Assembly (NCBI RefSeq): GCF_002575655.3
Contig: NC_053035.3
Span: forward strand, 374,519,792-374,583,791
Length of the DNA: 64,000 nucleotides
Direction: 5' to 3'
From: Aegilops tauschii subsp. strangulata
Taxonomy: Eukaryota > Streptophyta > Magnoliopsida > Poales > Poaceae
The position numbers and the translations under genes are program-made. Below, in pieces: positions 1 to 11,449 of the stretch (positions are counted from its first letter, which is position 1; each line of letters starts with the position of its first letter). The notes under the pieces are model-generated. The model ran no database searches and had not been told where the DNA came from. It saw nothing but the letters and a program-made list of their open reading frames with translations.

Positions 1-609
1 AGATAGAGAGAGATTAAACACATAGCTACTGGTACAAACCCTCAGCCCCGAGGGTGGACTACTCCCTCCTCATCGTGGTGGCCGCCAGGATGATGAAGAT
101 GGCCACCGGAGATGATTCCCCCCTCTGACAGGGTGCCGGAACGGGTCTAGATTGGTTTTCGGTGGCTACAGAGCCTTGCGGCGGCGGAACTTCTGATCTA
201 GGTTAACCCCGAAGGGCTTCGGAATATTTGGGAATTTATAGTGCAAAGAGAGGGTGCGGGAGGCCATCGAGGTGGGCACAACCCACCTGGGCGTGCCAGG
301 GGGCCCTGGCACGCCCTGGTGGGTGGTGCCCCCCTCGGGGCACCCCCCAGGTGCTGCTCTGGCCCAATGGATGTCTTCTGGTCCATAAAAAATCTCTGTG
401 GAGTTCCGTTGCATTTGGACTCCCTTTGGTATTGATTTCCCGCGATGTAAAAAACAAGCAAAAAACAACAACTGGCACTGGGCACTGGGTCAATAGGTTA
501 GTCCCAAAAAATGATATAAAGTTGCTATAAAATGATTGTAAAACATCCAAGAATGATAAAATAACAGCATGAATACTTCATAAATTATAGATACGTCGGA
601 GACGTATCA
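1..609 (-). mobile_element. LTR fragment of gypsy-type element F (5' portion, minus strand)
   Basis: Read on the minus strand, this segment starts at 609 with the tgatacgtctcc terminus typical of Triticeae Athila-type gypsy LTRs. It runs off the window at position 1. Its organisation matches the LTR at 2055-3729: AT-rich start, 'gggactaacctattga' block, GC-rich promoter-proximal stretch (about 255-360), then a 'ccggcaccctg' block and a 'gtaccagtagctatgtg' block. The two are clearly diverged, so it is a different subfamily or an older copy. The flank beginning at 610 is the 3' tail of element E, so F inserted into E. The short ORFs here are LTR shadows with no coding role. Confidence 0.8.
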
Positions 610-2054
610 CATAGTATTGGTCACTTGAACAATTCATGAAAGAATATTGAAGGAAGAGAGGTTTCCCATATAAATATACTATCTTGGACATCTTCTATGA
701 TTGTGAGCCCCATTAATTATTTTCAAACTTGATCAAATTAGTTGAAGTTGGACAAGGAAGACAACATAATGAGTTATGCTTGGGTATATTTGTATAGAAG
801 TTATATTGTTATGGATCTTCCAACATGTGGTGCTTGCTATTTAGAATCCTTTGCTAGCCAAAATTTCTGTACTAAGAGGGATTACTGCTTGTGCATACAA
901 AATCCTTGAACTAAGTTTCTTCCATAGGTGTCCACCATATCTACCTATATGCGGTATTTACCTGCCGTTCCAAGTAAATTTTCATGTGCCAAACTCCAAA
1001 CTTTCAAATAATAATCTATTTTGTATGCCCGAATCGCTCATGTAGCGACTAGGAGCTGTTAGTATCTTCCATGCTACGTGGGTTATTCTCACGATGAGTG
1101 GACTCCGCTCATCATTCACGAGAGAGTGGCTGGTAATTGGGATGCCCAGTCCTATGATCAAATGATCACAAACAAAATTTCAAATAATTAAACAAAACTC
1201 CCCCAGGACTGTTGTTGGTATGGACGGTACCCGTTGTTTCAGACCAGCCGTGGAGTGTGATTGTTGGTGGAGGGGGAGTAAAAACTTTACGTTTCTGTTT
1301 GGGAACCGCCTATAATGTATCTAGTATGGAAGATATTGGGAACTCTTGGTTGTTATGTTGACAATGAAAGCATGCCTCTCAAAATTATTTTCATCTCTGT
1401 TTTAAAAGCTTCGAGCTCTGGCACCTCTGCAAATCCCTGCTTCCCTCTGCGAAGGGCCTATCTTTTACTTTTATGCAAGAGTCAGTAGTATTCCTTCTCA
1501 TTACAACCTATTCTTTAGTTGGCAAGCATCATGTGATGGGGAAAGATCTAAGCATATATGGCCATTCAAATATATTTCATCATGAATTATTATTGTTGAC
1601 AATTATCTATATGATAAGTAAGTTGGGAGGCAAAACATTAAGCCCCTATCTTTCTGTGTGTTCAATGCATGCTATTTGTTCTAAAACTATGCTTTGAGTG
1701 GTAGCAATCATGGAAGACTATATGATAGTTGAGTATGTGAGATTTGCTAAATCAAAGATCTTACATAGACCCTTCCTGAAAATAAGATGAATTACAATTG
1801 TTTGATGACTCAGAACACAGTTTGTTAGTTTTCAAGGAAGTTTATGGTCTATGATTTAACATGTGAATAACTTGTTACTTGATCATGAAAAGCTTTATGA
1901 TATGAGCTACTTCTATGATATATAATGATGCTATAAAAGGTGATTCAAATTATAATTGATCAAACTTGTGCACTTGTTAGCATTCCACATCAAAAATTTT
2001 GTTTTTTATCATTTACCTACTCGAGGACGAGCAGGAATTAAGCTTGGGGATGCT
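610..2054 (+). mobile_element. 3' internal (post-pol, non-coding) region of gypsy element E
   Basis: This region is diverged but collinear with the non-coding tail of Athila element D at about 23570-24749. It shares the blocks 'aaatatactat', 'ttggacaaggaagacaa', 'ttccctctgcgaagggccta' and the 'gaggacgagc' segment just before the polypurine tract. It ends with the purine-rich tract aagcttggggatgc directly before the LTR at 2055. No ORF has supporting homology. The upstream coding part of E is displaced by insertion F and lies outside the window. Confidence 0.75.
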
Positions 2055-3729
2055 TGATACGTCTCCAACGTATCTATATTTTTTATTGTTCCATGCTATT
2101 ATATTATCTATCTTGGATGTTTTATATGCATTTATATGCTATTTTATATGATTTTTTGGGACTAACCTATTAACCTAGAGCCCGTGCCAGTTTCTGTTTT
2201 TTCCTTGTTTTTGAGTTTCGCGGGAAAGGAATATCAAACGGAGTCCAATTGACCTGAAACTTTACGACGATTGTTTTTGGACCCAAAGAAGCCCACGGAG
2301 TACCGGAGATGCACAAGAAGAGTCCCGAGGACACCACAAGGGTGGAGGGCGCCCCACCCCCTAGGGCGCGCCCTCCGACCTTGTGGGCCCCTCGTGGACT
2401 CCCCTGACTTGTTCTCGACGCCAACACCTCTTATATATCCCCAAACCTCCAGAACAGAACCTAGATAGGGAGTTCCGCCGCCGTAAGCCTGTGTAGCAAC
2501 CAAAAAACCAATCGGGGCCCTGTTCCGGCACCCTGCCGGAGGGAGAAACCATCACCGGTGGCCATCTTCATCATCCCGGCGCTCTCCATGACGAGGAACG
2601 AGTAGTTCACCCTCGGGGCTGAGGGTATGTACCAGTAGCTATGTGTTTGATCTCTCTCTCTCTCTCTCTCTCTCTCGTGTTCTTGATTTGGCATGCTTGA
2701 TGTACCGCGAGCTTTGCTATTCTAGTTGGATCTTATGATGTTTCTCCCCCTCTACCTTCTTGTAATGGATTGAGTTTTCCCTTTGAAGTTATCTTATCGG
2801 ATTGAGTCTTTAAGGATTTGAGAACACTTGATGTATGTCTTGCATGTGCTTATCTGTGGTGACAATGGGATATTCACGTGATCCACTTGATGTATGTTTT
2901 GGTGAACTTGCGGGTTCTGTGACCTTGTGAACTTATGCATAGGGGTTGACACACGTTTTCGTCTTGACTCTCCGGTAGAAACTTTGGGGCACTCTTTGAA
3001 GTTCTTTGTGTTGGTTTGAATAGATGAATATGAGATTGTGTGATGCATATCGTATAATCAAACCCGCGGATACTTGTGGTGACATTGGAGTATCTAGGTG
3101 ACATTAGGGTTTTGGTTGATGTGTATCTTAAGGTGTTATTTTGGTACGAACTCTAGGGTTGTTTGTGACACTTATAGGAATAGCCCAATAGATCGATCAG
3201 ACAGAATAACTTTGACGTGGTTTCGTACCCTACAATAATATCTTCGTTTGTTCTCCGCTATTAGTGACTTTGGAGTGACTCTTTGTTGCACATTGAGGGA
3301 TTGTTATATGATCTAATTATGTTATCAACATTGAGAGAACTTGCACTAGTGAAAATATGAAACCTAAGCCTTGTTTCTAAGCATTGCAATACTGTTTTTG
3401 CTCACTTTTGTTACTAGTTAGCTTGCTATTTTTATAATTTCATATTACAAAAACCTTTATCTACCATCCATACTACACTTGTACACCATCTCTTCGCTGA
3501 ACTAGTGCACCTATACAATTTACCATTGTATTGGGTGTGTAGGGGACACAAGAGACTCTTTGTTATTTGGTTGCAGGGTTGTTTGAGAGAGACCATCTTC
3601 ATCCTACGCCTCCCACGGATTGATAAACCTTAGGTCATCCACTCGAGGGAAATTTGCTGCTGTCCTACAAAACTCTGCACTTGGAGGCCCAACGACGTCT
3701 ACAAGGATAAAGTTGCGTAGTAGACATCA
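2055..3729 (+). mobile_element. 3' LTR of gypsy element E (complete, about 1.68 kb)
   Basis: The LTR begins tgatacgtctccaacgtatc and ends gttgcgtagtagacatca, so it has TG...CA ends. A polypurine tract lies immediately 5'. A candidate TATA (ttatatat, about 2431) follows a GC-rich promoter-proximal block (2335-2395). A (TC)13 microsatellite lies at 2651-2676. The flank from 3730 onward is the antisense gene of element G, so E inserted into G. The termini and layout match the large family of Triticeae Athila-type LTRs; I do not assign a subfamily. Confidence 0.85.
2651..2676. repeat. (TC)13 microsatellite
   Basis: Thirteen uninterrupted TC dinucleotides inside the E LTR. A shorter GA run at the same relative position in F (1-15) indicates that the tract is part of the LTR family and varies in length between copies. 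Confidence 0.97.
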
Positions 3730-6351
3730 GCCTTCAACTTTTCAGAAACCTCCAAGGCGGATTTCAGTTCTGATTTAGCCTTTGATGTCTCAGATTGTTG
3801 TAACGTGATGTTCTTCCGCAGATCGACCACCTGAGATTCCTTCATGTTTAGCTCGCCCTGCAAGGATAATTCAAGTGATATTCATGAATCATGATAATCA
3901 TTCTATTAAAGTCCCAAGCACATTACCAAATATTCTACTTGGCAGTTGGGGGCTAATGTAGGTCGCTTCTCTTTCAGATCGAATGCTTAACAACCCGGCT
4001 AGATTCTTCAAATTAAGCCAGCTCATGGGGGCTACATATTCGGATTTTGTTACAAACAAGATGTTAAGTCCCGGCTTAGCTATTCAGTTTAAGCCGGCCC
4101 TTGGGGACTACTCATTTGGATCTAATGCAGACAGGGTCATTTTTGAAGGATTGAATGAAGGATGTCATTTAAGTCTACAACATTCTCAAATTTTTCGTAT
4201 CCTATAGACTTGGCGGCTGATGTATATATTGATATAAGAAGGGTTCCAGTGGTTACCTCAAAGCATTCTTTCATAAGACTGACTAAACCGGCTTCCATGT
4301 CTCGGCTGGTATGCAGGCGGTTTAAGTAGCCCGAGTGAATCTCGCTGGCGCTGAAGCCGGCGTAGCTCTCCAAGTCCGGTTTCCATTTTCCTTTTTCAGC
4401 AGTAGAGAATTCCTCTTTGACACTATGTTTTGATAGAATAGTGGGATGGCCTGGCTCTATATAACCAGTCCCGGTGACTATAACATCTGCAGCCTCTTCA
4501 ATAGGCTTGATGGTGCTTGGTGGTTCAGTACGTTGTGGTTCAACGCCCATTGGATCTACCACGCCATCATGAGCTTCTGGGGGCGGGTCATCAGCACTAG
4601 TCACTGGAGTTTGTTGAGAGGCTTCGGAGGTGGTGAGCTTCTCCGGCTCAGTAGCTTTGGGATCTTCAGCCGGTTTGTTCATCTTCAGCTTCTTGCTGGG
4701 TTTGGCTATGCAACTGAAAGTAAGACATATACAGATATCAGTATATCAGCATGCAAGTGATGAAGCAAGAAAAATCTAGTATACTCACCCCGGAGCAAGT
4801 TTGAAGGGAGGAATTTGGGTTCTGGTTGAGTCGCCAGAAGATGAATGAGAAGTTCCCTGGTAATTTGAGTCAGGCGGATTAAGTGGTTGACGGATAAGAC
4901 CCGCCTTAGGAAAGGAGAGGGTTGAAATTTGTGGCACCTCATTCCGGCGTTTCCGAGGAGCCGGCGTGTTGGGTAAACTGGAGGAGAGATTCCCACAGCC
5001 GTTGTTCCGGGTTGTGCGGCGAACTTCATGCTGTTGTTTCTTAAAAATAAAGTTGGCATCCAAGTAAGCTAAAGGGTGAGAAAACTTTACTTTCCGGCTC
5101 GCTTGACGAACTTTCTGTCTTGGCAGAGGTTCTGAGTCGGAGGAAAGGATAGTTACCTCTTCACCATCTGCGTGGCTGGGCTCCGCGTCATCCTGATAGT
5201 AATCGGTGTCAATAAGATGAATAAAAAAGGAGCCAAGGGAGTCAAGTTCTACCTTCGACTCATCCTCCAGAGTAAATGGATCAGTTGCATCTGCCTTCTT
5301 TTTGGCAGGCTTCTTGGAAACCTTGGTCTTTGTCCTGACCTTCTTGGTCGGCTTGTCTTGGAGTTTCTTGTTCCAAAAGGGGGAATCAGCCTGCAGAGAT
5401 CAAGTAATAATGAGAAGAAAAATTGAGAGATAATGAGTTAGTAAAAATGGCTCGAAAATACTTACAGCTGGAGGCTTGTTAAGGGTGCAGAAGGGATTCA
5501 ACCCCGTCTTGCTACAAGTCGCCAACCTTTCGTTAAGCAGTGATTTGGTCCTCTTGTTGATTGCATCATCGTTCAAACGCACTTGGCTGTGATGTTGTGG
5601 ATCTTTGGTATCGCCGGTATATTCGCACGTTAAACTGGGCCTGCGGCTTAAGGGCAAAATTCTCCAAGCCACCCAGCACCAGACTAAGTCAACTCCGGTC
5701 AACCCGTTGGCCATTAAGGCCCTTGTTTTTGAAAAGATGGGCATATATTTGGCCCGTTCTTCGGTGCTGATCCGGTCTAGGAGGGGATGCCTTGAACTAA
5801 GCCGGTTCTCACGGAAACCCAGCAATGGGTTTTCATCAGCCGAGGATGTGTCTCGGCAGTAAAACCAAGTTTGGTTCCAGTCTTTCAGATGGCTGGGAAG
5901 TGTGGCTGCAGGGAAGACAGCTTCTTTTTGCCTTTGAATAGAAATTCCACCAAGTTAAGCTGGGGCCGTCTGTGAATTCAGTTTGGCGATTCAAGTAATA
6001 AAATTCTCTGAACAAGTCCACAGTGGGCTCTTCTTGGAGGTATACTTCACAAAAAACTTGGAAGTTGCAGATATTGGAAACGGAGTTGGGTTTGATGTCT
6101 TGAGGGTGGAGTTGAAAGAAATGCAAAACATCCCGGAAGAATTTTGAGCCGGGTGGAGAAAAGCTCCGGAGCATATGATCCGAAAAAACTATGACCTCGC
6201 CTTCTTTTGGAGTGGGTATAGCCTCATTCCCCGGAGCTCTCCAATGAATAACATCTTTGGCGGCTAAGATGCCTACCTGAACAAATTCTTGGAGAGATTG
6301 CTCCGTCACAGTAGGGACGACCCAGTTGCATGAGGTGGCGGTTTTGGTCAT
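3730..6351 (-). pseudogene. Antisense multi-exon Transposase_28-domain gene of element G (broken)
   Basis: At least four exons can be read on the minus strand, with canonical splice sites. Exon a, 6351-5466, starts MTKTATSCNW and ends at a GTAAGT donor. Exon b, 5390-4790, runs from a CTGCAG acceptor to a GTGAGT donor. Exon c, 4713-4257, runs from a TTTCAG acceptor to a GTAACC donor. Exon d starts at 3857 after TTGCAG and is cut at 3730 by insertion E. Exon a carries the hallmark core (SDHMLRSF, PPGSKFFRDVLHFFQL, VFCEVYLQEEPTVDLF). Exon b encodes a Lys-rich basic stretch followed by an acidic one. Exon d looks like coiled coil. A frameshift near 5950 separates the core from its KDWNQTWFYC continuation in exon a. 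The molecular function of this family is unknown. With the frameshift and the lost 3' end, this copy cannot make full-length protein. Confidence 0.8.
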
Positions 6352-7131
6352 TTTTGTTGATGAAAATCCTAGAAAGGGCAATATTGTCGGGTTAAGTTTA
6401 TGATGTTAAGCCGCCCAGTGATCAGAAAGCAAGTGCATTATGCAAAGCCAATTCGTATGCAGAGAATACGTGCTATAAAAGGTTGGAATGGTTAAACCGG
6501 AAGACAATGCCAGGTATATAGATTCTGACCATATACTCGTGGCTTAAAGTGGACCTAATGGTATTTGGCGGGTTACGGCATATCATTTAAGCCGGCTGCA
6601 GTTCACAAGCATCTGTAGAACTATAAGTGAAATTTTGCTAAGTACTGAAAAACAGGTTTCACGGATCAGTTCTACGATTTTGGATCTAGAGCAGTTCAGA
6701 AAATAAAAGTAAAATTTTAAACCTAAGGCTGCAGCAGTGGAAGAACTCACGTACTCAGATGGGATCTTATACAGAAAGGGTACCTCTGCGATTGGAAGGA
6801 GATGCTAAAACTGCTACCGCACGACCTCAGTGTTGTTTTTAGATCAAACTACGCGAACTAAAAGGGAAATATGAAGAACGGTGAAGAACATCGACGGACG
6901 GACGAAACCCTAATGCGGATCTGCTGCAGGGGGAGGTGAGTACTTACTGACGTTGATGAACAGCAGAGGTGCACCGCGTTTTCTCTGGTCCGTTCAGGTC
7001 GATGCAGCGACCGGAGCTGATGTCGCTGGAGGAAGACGGCAGCAGCGGAGCTCGTGTTGCAGTAGCGTCATGAGGAAGGAGACGAAGATGAGGAGACAGG
7101 GGTAAAAAGTGAAAGGAAGGACCCATGTCCC
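6352..7131 (-). other. Leader and upstream region of the antisense gene in G
   Basis: This stretch lies between the antisense start codon and its TATA box. A GTAAGT donor on the minus strand at 6947-6942 and a CTGCAG-type acceptor about 25 bases further on suggest at least one leader intron. I see no conserved protein-coding sequence. The small ORF at 6944-7159 reads Ser/Leu/His-rich leader sequence and is probably not a protein. Confidence 0.45.
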
Positions 7132-7140
7132 TATTTATAA
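7132..7140 (-). promoter_or_regulatory. Candidate TATA box of the antisense gene in G
   Basis: The minus strand reads ccTTATAAATAGgg, a near-consensus plant TATA box. It lies about 185 bases upstream of the first leader donor and about 780 bases upstream of the antisense start codon. It is separate from the LTR promoter, which points the other way. Confidence 0.55.
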
Positions 7141-7424
7141 GGAGATAATGAGACGGCATGCACGGGAATCGAGGAGGTGAAAATGATTATGCTCGCAAAG
7201 CGGGCACCTCGGTTTCGGAAAGTCCATTAAGATAAAGATCCATTGAGATATCATGGGCCTTGTGCGGAGTTAATGCGCATGATGTCATGGCGGGTTACAA
7301 TGTTTTTGCTATGTGATGTCATGGTGGGTTATTGCAAGCGGGTCAGGAACTGGTAAATGAAAAATGCTGCTAAGTCAAATAGCGGAGATTGATGTGAACG
7401 AGTTCAAATCAACCTGGGGCCTAA

Positions 7425-7922
7425 TGTTGGGGATATAACTCCGAAGTATGACCCGCCCAGGAGGGCCGGGTCACACGTTGGCGGCTTAAGGTGAGAAGGT
7501 CTGAGACGTCCGAAGGCCCAAGACCCGGAGATGACTTAGGGCCCGTAAGTGTGAACCGCCACATGATAGCTTGTTCTGTAAGGCAGGTTTAGTTAGAAAC
7601 CTAACCGGTCACGTTTGTATGAGCCGGTCGGGACCCTGTAAGCCGTCGGGCATCAACCTATATATAAAGGGGTTACCCGGCGACGAGTTAACTTGAAAGA
7701 CAACCAATCGAGAACTAGGTCAAGCGTATTCGCTTCCTTGTAATCGAAACTCAAGCAATACAACCAGAAGCAGGACGTAGGCTTTTACCTCGATGAGAGG
7801 GGCCGAACCTGGGTAAACTCCGAGTGTCCTTTGTCCCTTTCAACCCCTTTAAGTTAACCTAATGCGATGGCTCCACACCTAAGTCCTTTTACTAGGACAT
7901 CTGTCATGTTTAGTCCACGACA
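7425..7922 (+). mobile_element. 3' LTR of element G (498 bp)
   Basis: It begins tgttggggatataac and ends gtttagtccacgaca, with TG...CA ends. A TATA box (tatataaagg) lies at about 7660. A polypurine-like tract lies immediately upstream. The first five bases after the LTR are ggtac; the matching 5' flank is outside the window, so the target duplication cannot be tested. Confidence 0.75.
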
Positions 7923-8190
7923 GGTACTGTTATTTAGAACTGCCTGGGTACTCCATGCATGCGAGAGCTATATCTCGCTTATAACGAGACGGTAGGTGCT
8001 CTCACCTGAAGGGTCTGCAGTACGGGCCGACCCATTGTAGCATACTTAAAAGAAATAGAGTAGAAGAAAGGAACGCGTGGGGTTCAATACATGGATCTCC
8101 TAGTTGTTACGTGGCCCTGCTAGCCACAAAGTTACCGTTGGGTTAGTGGTAAATTCGTAGGGCGCGACCAACTTGAAGAAAAGAGCCGGT
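7923..8190. other. Unassigned unique or repeat DNA flanking G
   Basis: It contains a short inverted motif (gagagctatatctc...ttataacgagac) and a gggccgacccat block. That block recurs in related form at 9265, 10427, 11145, 12608 and 12870, which suggests remnants of one family of DNA transposon or high-copy repeat. No coding potential is seen. Confidence 0.4.
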
Positions 8191-8600
8191 TTTCCACTTG
8201 TTTTGCTATTTTTTTTTGTTTTTCACTGTTTTTTTTAATCTAATTTTACTTTTTGTTGTTTCTTTTGTTTTTCGTTTTGTTATTACTTGTTCGTTTGTTT
8301 TCCGTCGTTATACTTTGGTTTTTTGTTTTTCCTTGGTTTCTCTTTGTTTCTTTCATGATTTTTATCGATTTTTCTTTTCTTTCTCATTTTCCTTCTTTTT
8401 TTTTGTTTCTTTCTTGGGTTTTCAATTTTTTTTCTTGTTTTTCTTTCTTTCTTTATCCGTTTTCATAGTTTGTCCATTCGTTTTGAACTTGTTCTACTGT
8501 TTTTATTTATCTTTTCCATTTTCATTGGTTTATTTTGTTTCTTTTTTTCTTTTTCATTGTTTTTTACTTTGTTTCTTTTGGTTTACATTCTACATTTTTC
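8191..8600. repeat. T-rich low-complexity tract
   Basis: About 400 bases are dominated by runs of T interrupted by single C, G or A on the plus strand. The ORFs here are Phe/Leu/Ser homopolymer-like and are products of base composition. Confidence 0.85.
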
Positions 8601-9180
8601 GTACACCTCAAATACCAGATTAACATTTTTTAACATGTGGCCAACATTTTTATATACACCTTTTAAACATTTCCACATGCTTTAGCATTTTTCAAATACA
8701 GATTTTAGATTTTTTAATAAATATTCAACATTTTTTTGACACACATTTAACATTTTTCAAATGTTTGATTAGCATGTTTTCAACTGCAATATTAACATTT
8801 TTAATACTTGGTTAACATTTTTGTATATACATTTAACATTTTTTAAATACTTGATCACCATTTTCAAATTCAAATTTAACATTTTTGAATACAATTTAAA
8901 ATTAACTTCTTTTGAATACATGGTTAACATTTTTTATACACATTAAAAAAATTTAAATGCTTGATTATAAATTTTCAAAAACTTGTTTAACATTTTTTTC
9001 AAATGCGTGATTTCCATTTTTTAAATACATGACCAAACATTTTCACACACGTCGTATATATTCTGTATACAATTTTCTTATATATGATAAATATTTTATC
9101 CATACACACTGAACACTTTTCAAATGCATGGTTAACATTTTCACAAATGTTTTATGTAAAGTGTTTGTATAATATATTTA
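8601..9180. repeat. Degenerate tandem array of aacattttt units (period about 25-35)
   Basis: The motif (t)taacattttt followed by 'aaatac(a/t)tgat' or 'acacatt' recurs roughly every 25-35 bases, about 15-20 times with heavy divergence. There is no coding potential. Related arrays are at 10620-10990 and, with a different core, at 11450-12260. Confidence 0.7.
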
Positions 9181-9560
9181 TTTAGAATAGTTGAAAGTAA
9201 AAAAACAAATCAGAAAACGTAAGAAATAAACAAAGAATCGAGACCATGGTCTCCCGCGCGCCTGGGCCGACCCATCTGGCGCTCGCCTTACACGAGGATT
9301 CCTTGGGAGCAACTCGTTGACGAGCGCTCCTTCGGGAGCCTCACAACGATCAGGCGTGCTCTCAGCCGTCCGCCACGTGTCGCGCTCTGAGCGCTCCCTT
9401 CAATTTTTATTTTATTTTTTCGCACGCGTTTTCGACTTTTTAAACGGGGTTTTCTGGGTTTTTTCGACGTTTTGGTTTTCCACCGGTCTTTCCATAGCTT
9501 TTGGGCCAAAAAATCAATTCGAAAATAACTTTTTGCGCGAAATAATGTGTTTTCTTTTTT
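9181..9560. other. Unassigned GC-rich repeat segment
   Basis: It contains a gagaccatggtctc palindrome (about 9240), a gggccgacccat block and 'gacgagcgctcc' motifs, then a T-rich stretch. It resembles the terminal part of a DNA transposon of the kind common in Triticeae (possibly Mutator-like). I cannot pair it with an opposite end. Confidence 0.35.
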
Positions 9561-9564
9561 CTTT

Positions 9565-10045
9565 TTGCTTCGCGACAGGCACAGTTTTGCTTTTGTGAGA
9601 GGCACAACCATGCCTCTTGAAAACGGAAAAAACGTGTTTTATGAGAGGCACGGTTTTGCTTCTATTTTTTCTTCCGCGAGAGGCACGGTTTTGCTTCCGC
9701 GAGAGGCACAGTTTTGCTTTCGCGAGAGGCACGACCGTGCCTCTCGGGAATGAAAAAAATGTGTTTTCTGTTTTTTTTTCTTTCGCCTAAGACACGGTTT
9801 TGCTTTCGCGAGTGGCACGAAAACGAAAAAATGTGTTTTCTAAAAAAATTCCTTCTGCGTGAGGCACGGTTTTGCTTCCGCGAGAGGCACCGTTGTGCTT
9901 TCGCGAGAGCCACGGCCGTGTCTCTCGAAAACGGAAAAAAGAAACGCATTTTCTGTTTCTTTTCCTTCCGCCAGAGGCACGGTTTTGCTTCCGCGAGAGG
10001 CACGGTTGTGATTTCGCGAGAGACATGGCCGTGTCTCTTTCGGAA
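9565..10045. repeat. Degenerate tandem array of gcgagaggcacgg units
   Basis: About 14 copies of a roughly 24-base unit, core gcgagaggcacggttttgct, are interspersed with reverse-oriented halves (ccgtgcctctcg) and A-rich linkers (gaaaacggaaaaaa). Adjacent direct and inverted units form short hairpins such as gagaggcacgaccgtgcctctc at 9723-9744. Several overlapping ORFs on both strands are by-products of the array. Confidence 0.85.
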
Positions 10046-10619
10046 AGGGAAAAAATAGTGCTCCCGGTTCAGTTTTTTTCGTGTTTTTTTTCGTTAAAAT
10101 CTATCAACATGGGATCCAACGGCGAAAACGGTTCGATATTTGGACACATGGTTTAAGAGATAAAACGTTTTGAATAAACAGATCTATGAAAAAAGAGAAA
10201 ACTCTCAGGTTACGACGAGTGACGCACATGCATAGCCACTTGTTACAACCTGAAAGGATGGGAGTGATCTTTAAGAGCAGTACTCCTCAATTAGTGATTT
10301 CGGGCTCCCGTACATCTCACTACAAGAGAGACACACGCGCGCCCATAATCCCTTGCAGCGAGAGAATCCCTATGTGCTGCACATGTGAGTCAAAAGGAGC
10401 AACTTCGCTGAAGGCTGGGGCGTCTGGGCCGGCCCATTTGGAGTAAAAAGCTTGTGACACGTAAAAAAAATCTCAAAATTAATGTGCGAGAGGGGAAACC
10501 GTACTCGTGAACTATCTCTCAGGAATGAGTGACACTAACAAATAAAGTAGATGACTTCTAGTGAAAGATACACGGCGCGAGCATTTAAGTATGAGACTTC
10601 TTTTGAAACATATCAAGAA
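10046..10619. other. Unassigned segment
   Basis: No supported gene. It contains a gggccggcccat block near 10427, shared with neighbouring segments, and 'cactacaagaga' at about 10318, a motif reminiscent of a CACTA transposon end, without a partner that I can find. Confidence 0.4.
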
Positions 10620-10990
10620 AAAGTACACATTTATCATTTTTTAGTATCCATTGAACATTTTGTAAACATAAGCTGAACATTTTCTTATTAAATGATGACC
10701 ATTTTAAATAACACACCATGAACTTTTTGTATTATATGGTAAACATTTTTGAAAACAAATATGAATACATGCATCGAACAATTTTTGAAAATACGCATTG
10801 AACATCTTTGTAATATATGTTGAACAATTTTCGAATACACATTGAACATTTGTGTGATACACACCGAACAAATTTCGAAAACACAGTAAACATTTATATT
10901 CGTAGAACAATTTCTAATATACGATGAACATTTTAGTATATGAGTGAAACTATTGTATATACCATGAATATTTTCTTAATACATCCTGAT
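10620..10990. repeat. Degenerate tandem array of tgaacattttt units
   Basis: The motif (a)ttgaacattttt(g) followed by 'taatac' or 'gaaaacac' recurs every 25-35 bases, about ten times. It is similar in style to 8601-9180. No coding potential. Confidence 0.7.
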
Positions 10991-11449
10991 TTTTTTTTCA
11001 CGCAATGAACTCTGTATAAATACAGGAAAAAGGAAGCAAAAGAAAAAAAACATAAAATAAGTAAATAAGTAGAAAAGAAAAGAAAAAATGAATGAGAAAC
11101 AGAAACAGAGGAAAAACAGAACAAAAGAAGAAACGAAGCGATTTTGGGCCGGCCTAAAGTGGGGCGTGGGAGAGGTCGCTCTTCAGCGAAGAGATGCCGT
11201 TTTGACGCTCACGAGCGTCAAATAGGAATCGCCTGCAGCGAGCGCAAACGTCGCATACACAGTTCGTCCCTCGTGTGGTATGTTGGCCCAGCCCGTTAAG
11301 GACCTCGCCAAAAGACTGCTTGTCGCTCGACTAAAAAAAAGGCAACATAACTATTTAATATAATATATTCCTAAAAAAACTATTTAAATATAATAATCTC
11401 ACTAGTTCTATATTTATAGCAAAAATGAATGTTCGTGTGTTCAAGAATG
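10991..11449. other. Unassigned A-rich and GC-rich repeat DNA
   Basis: An A-rich tract (11025-11130) is followed by a gggccggcc block and a GC-rich segment (11145-11310) with palindromic 'gacgctcacgagcgtc' at 11200-11215, then AT-rich sequence. No gene is supported. Confidence 0.4.

Larger units (their letters stand above)
3730..7922 (+). mobile_element. 3' part of Tat-lineage gypsy element G with antisense gene
   Basis: The element is cut on the left by insertion E at 3729/3730 and ends on the right with a 498-bp LTR (7425-7922). A purine-rich 'aacctggggcctaa' lies just before the LTR and acts as a plus-strand polypurine tract, so the element is on the plus strand. The only recognisable gene is on the opposite strand and has a Transposase_28-type ('putative gypsy type transposon') domain. 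Grande/RIRE2/Retand-type elements of the Tat lineage are known to carry an extra ORF between pol and the 3' LTR, often antisense, and this layout fits. Repeats of 'aagccggc...gggggctac' occur at 3940-4100. Confidence 0.75.

Noticed and set aside
166..550. Overlapping ORFs on both strands near the left edge
   Set aside because: They lie in the LTR of element F; composition is Pro/Gly/Arg-rich from the GC-rich promoter block and no frame is conserved in the related LTR.
8198..8685. Hydrophobic Phe-rich ORFs that look like membrane proteins
   Set aside because: They are translations of a T-rich low-complexity tract (ttt codons), with no start context or conservation.
9565..10045. CRISPR-like array
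   Set aside because: Units are degenerate, spacers are not unique and unit orientation alternates; the context is a plant genome.
9288..10156. Several 70-110 aa ORFs on both strands
   Set aside because: They are frames through the gcgagaggcacgg tandem array; the repeated peptides follow from the repeat.
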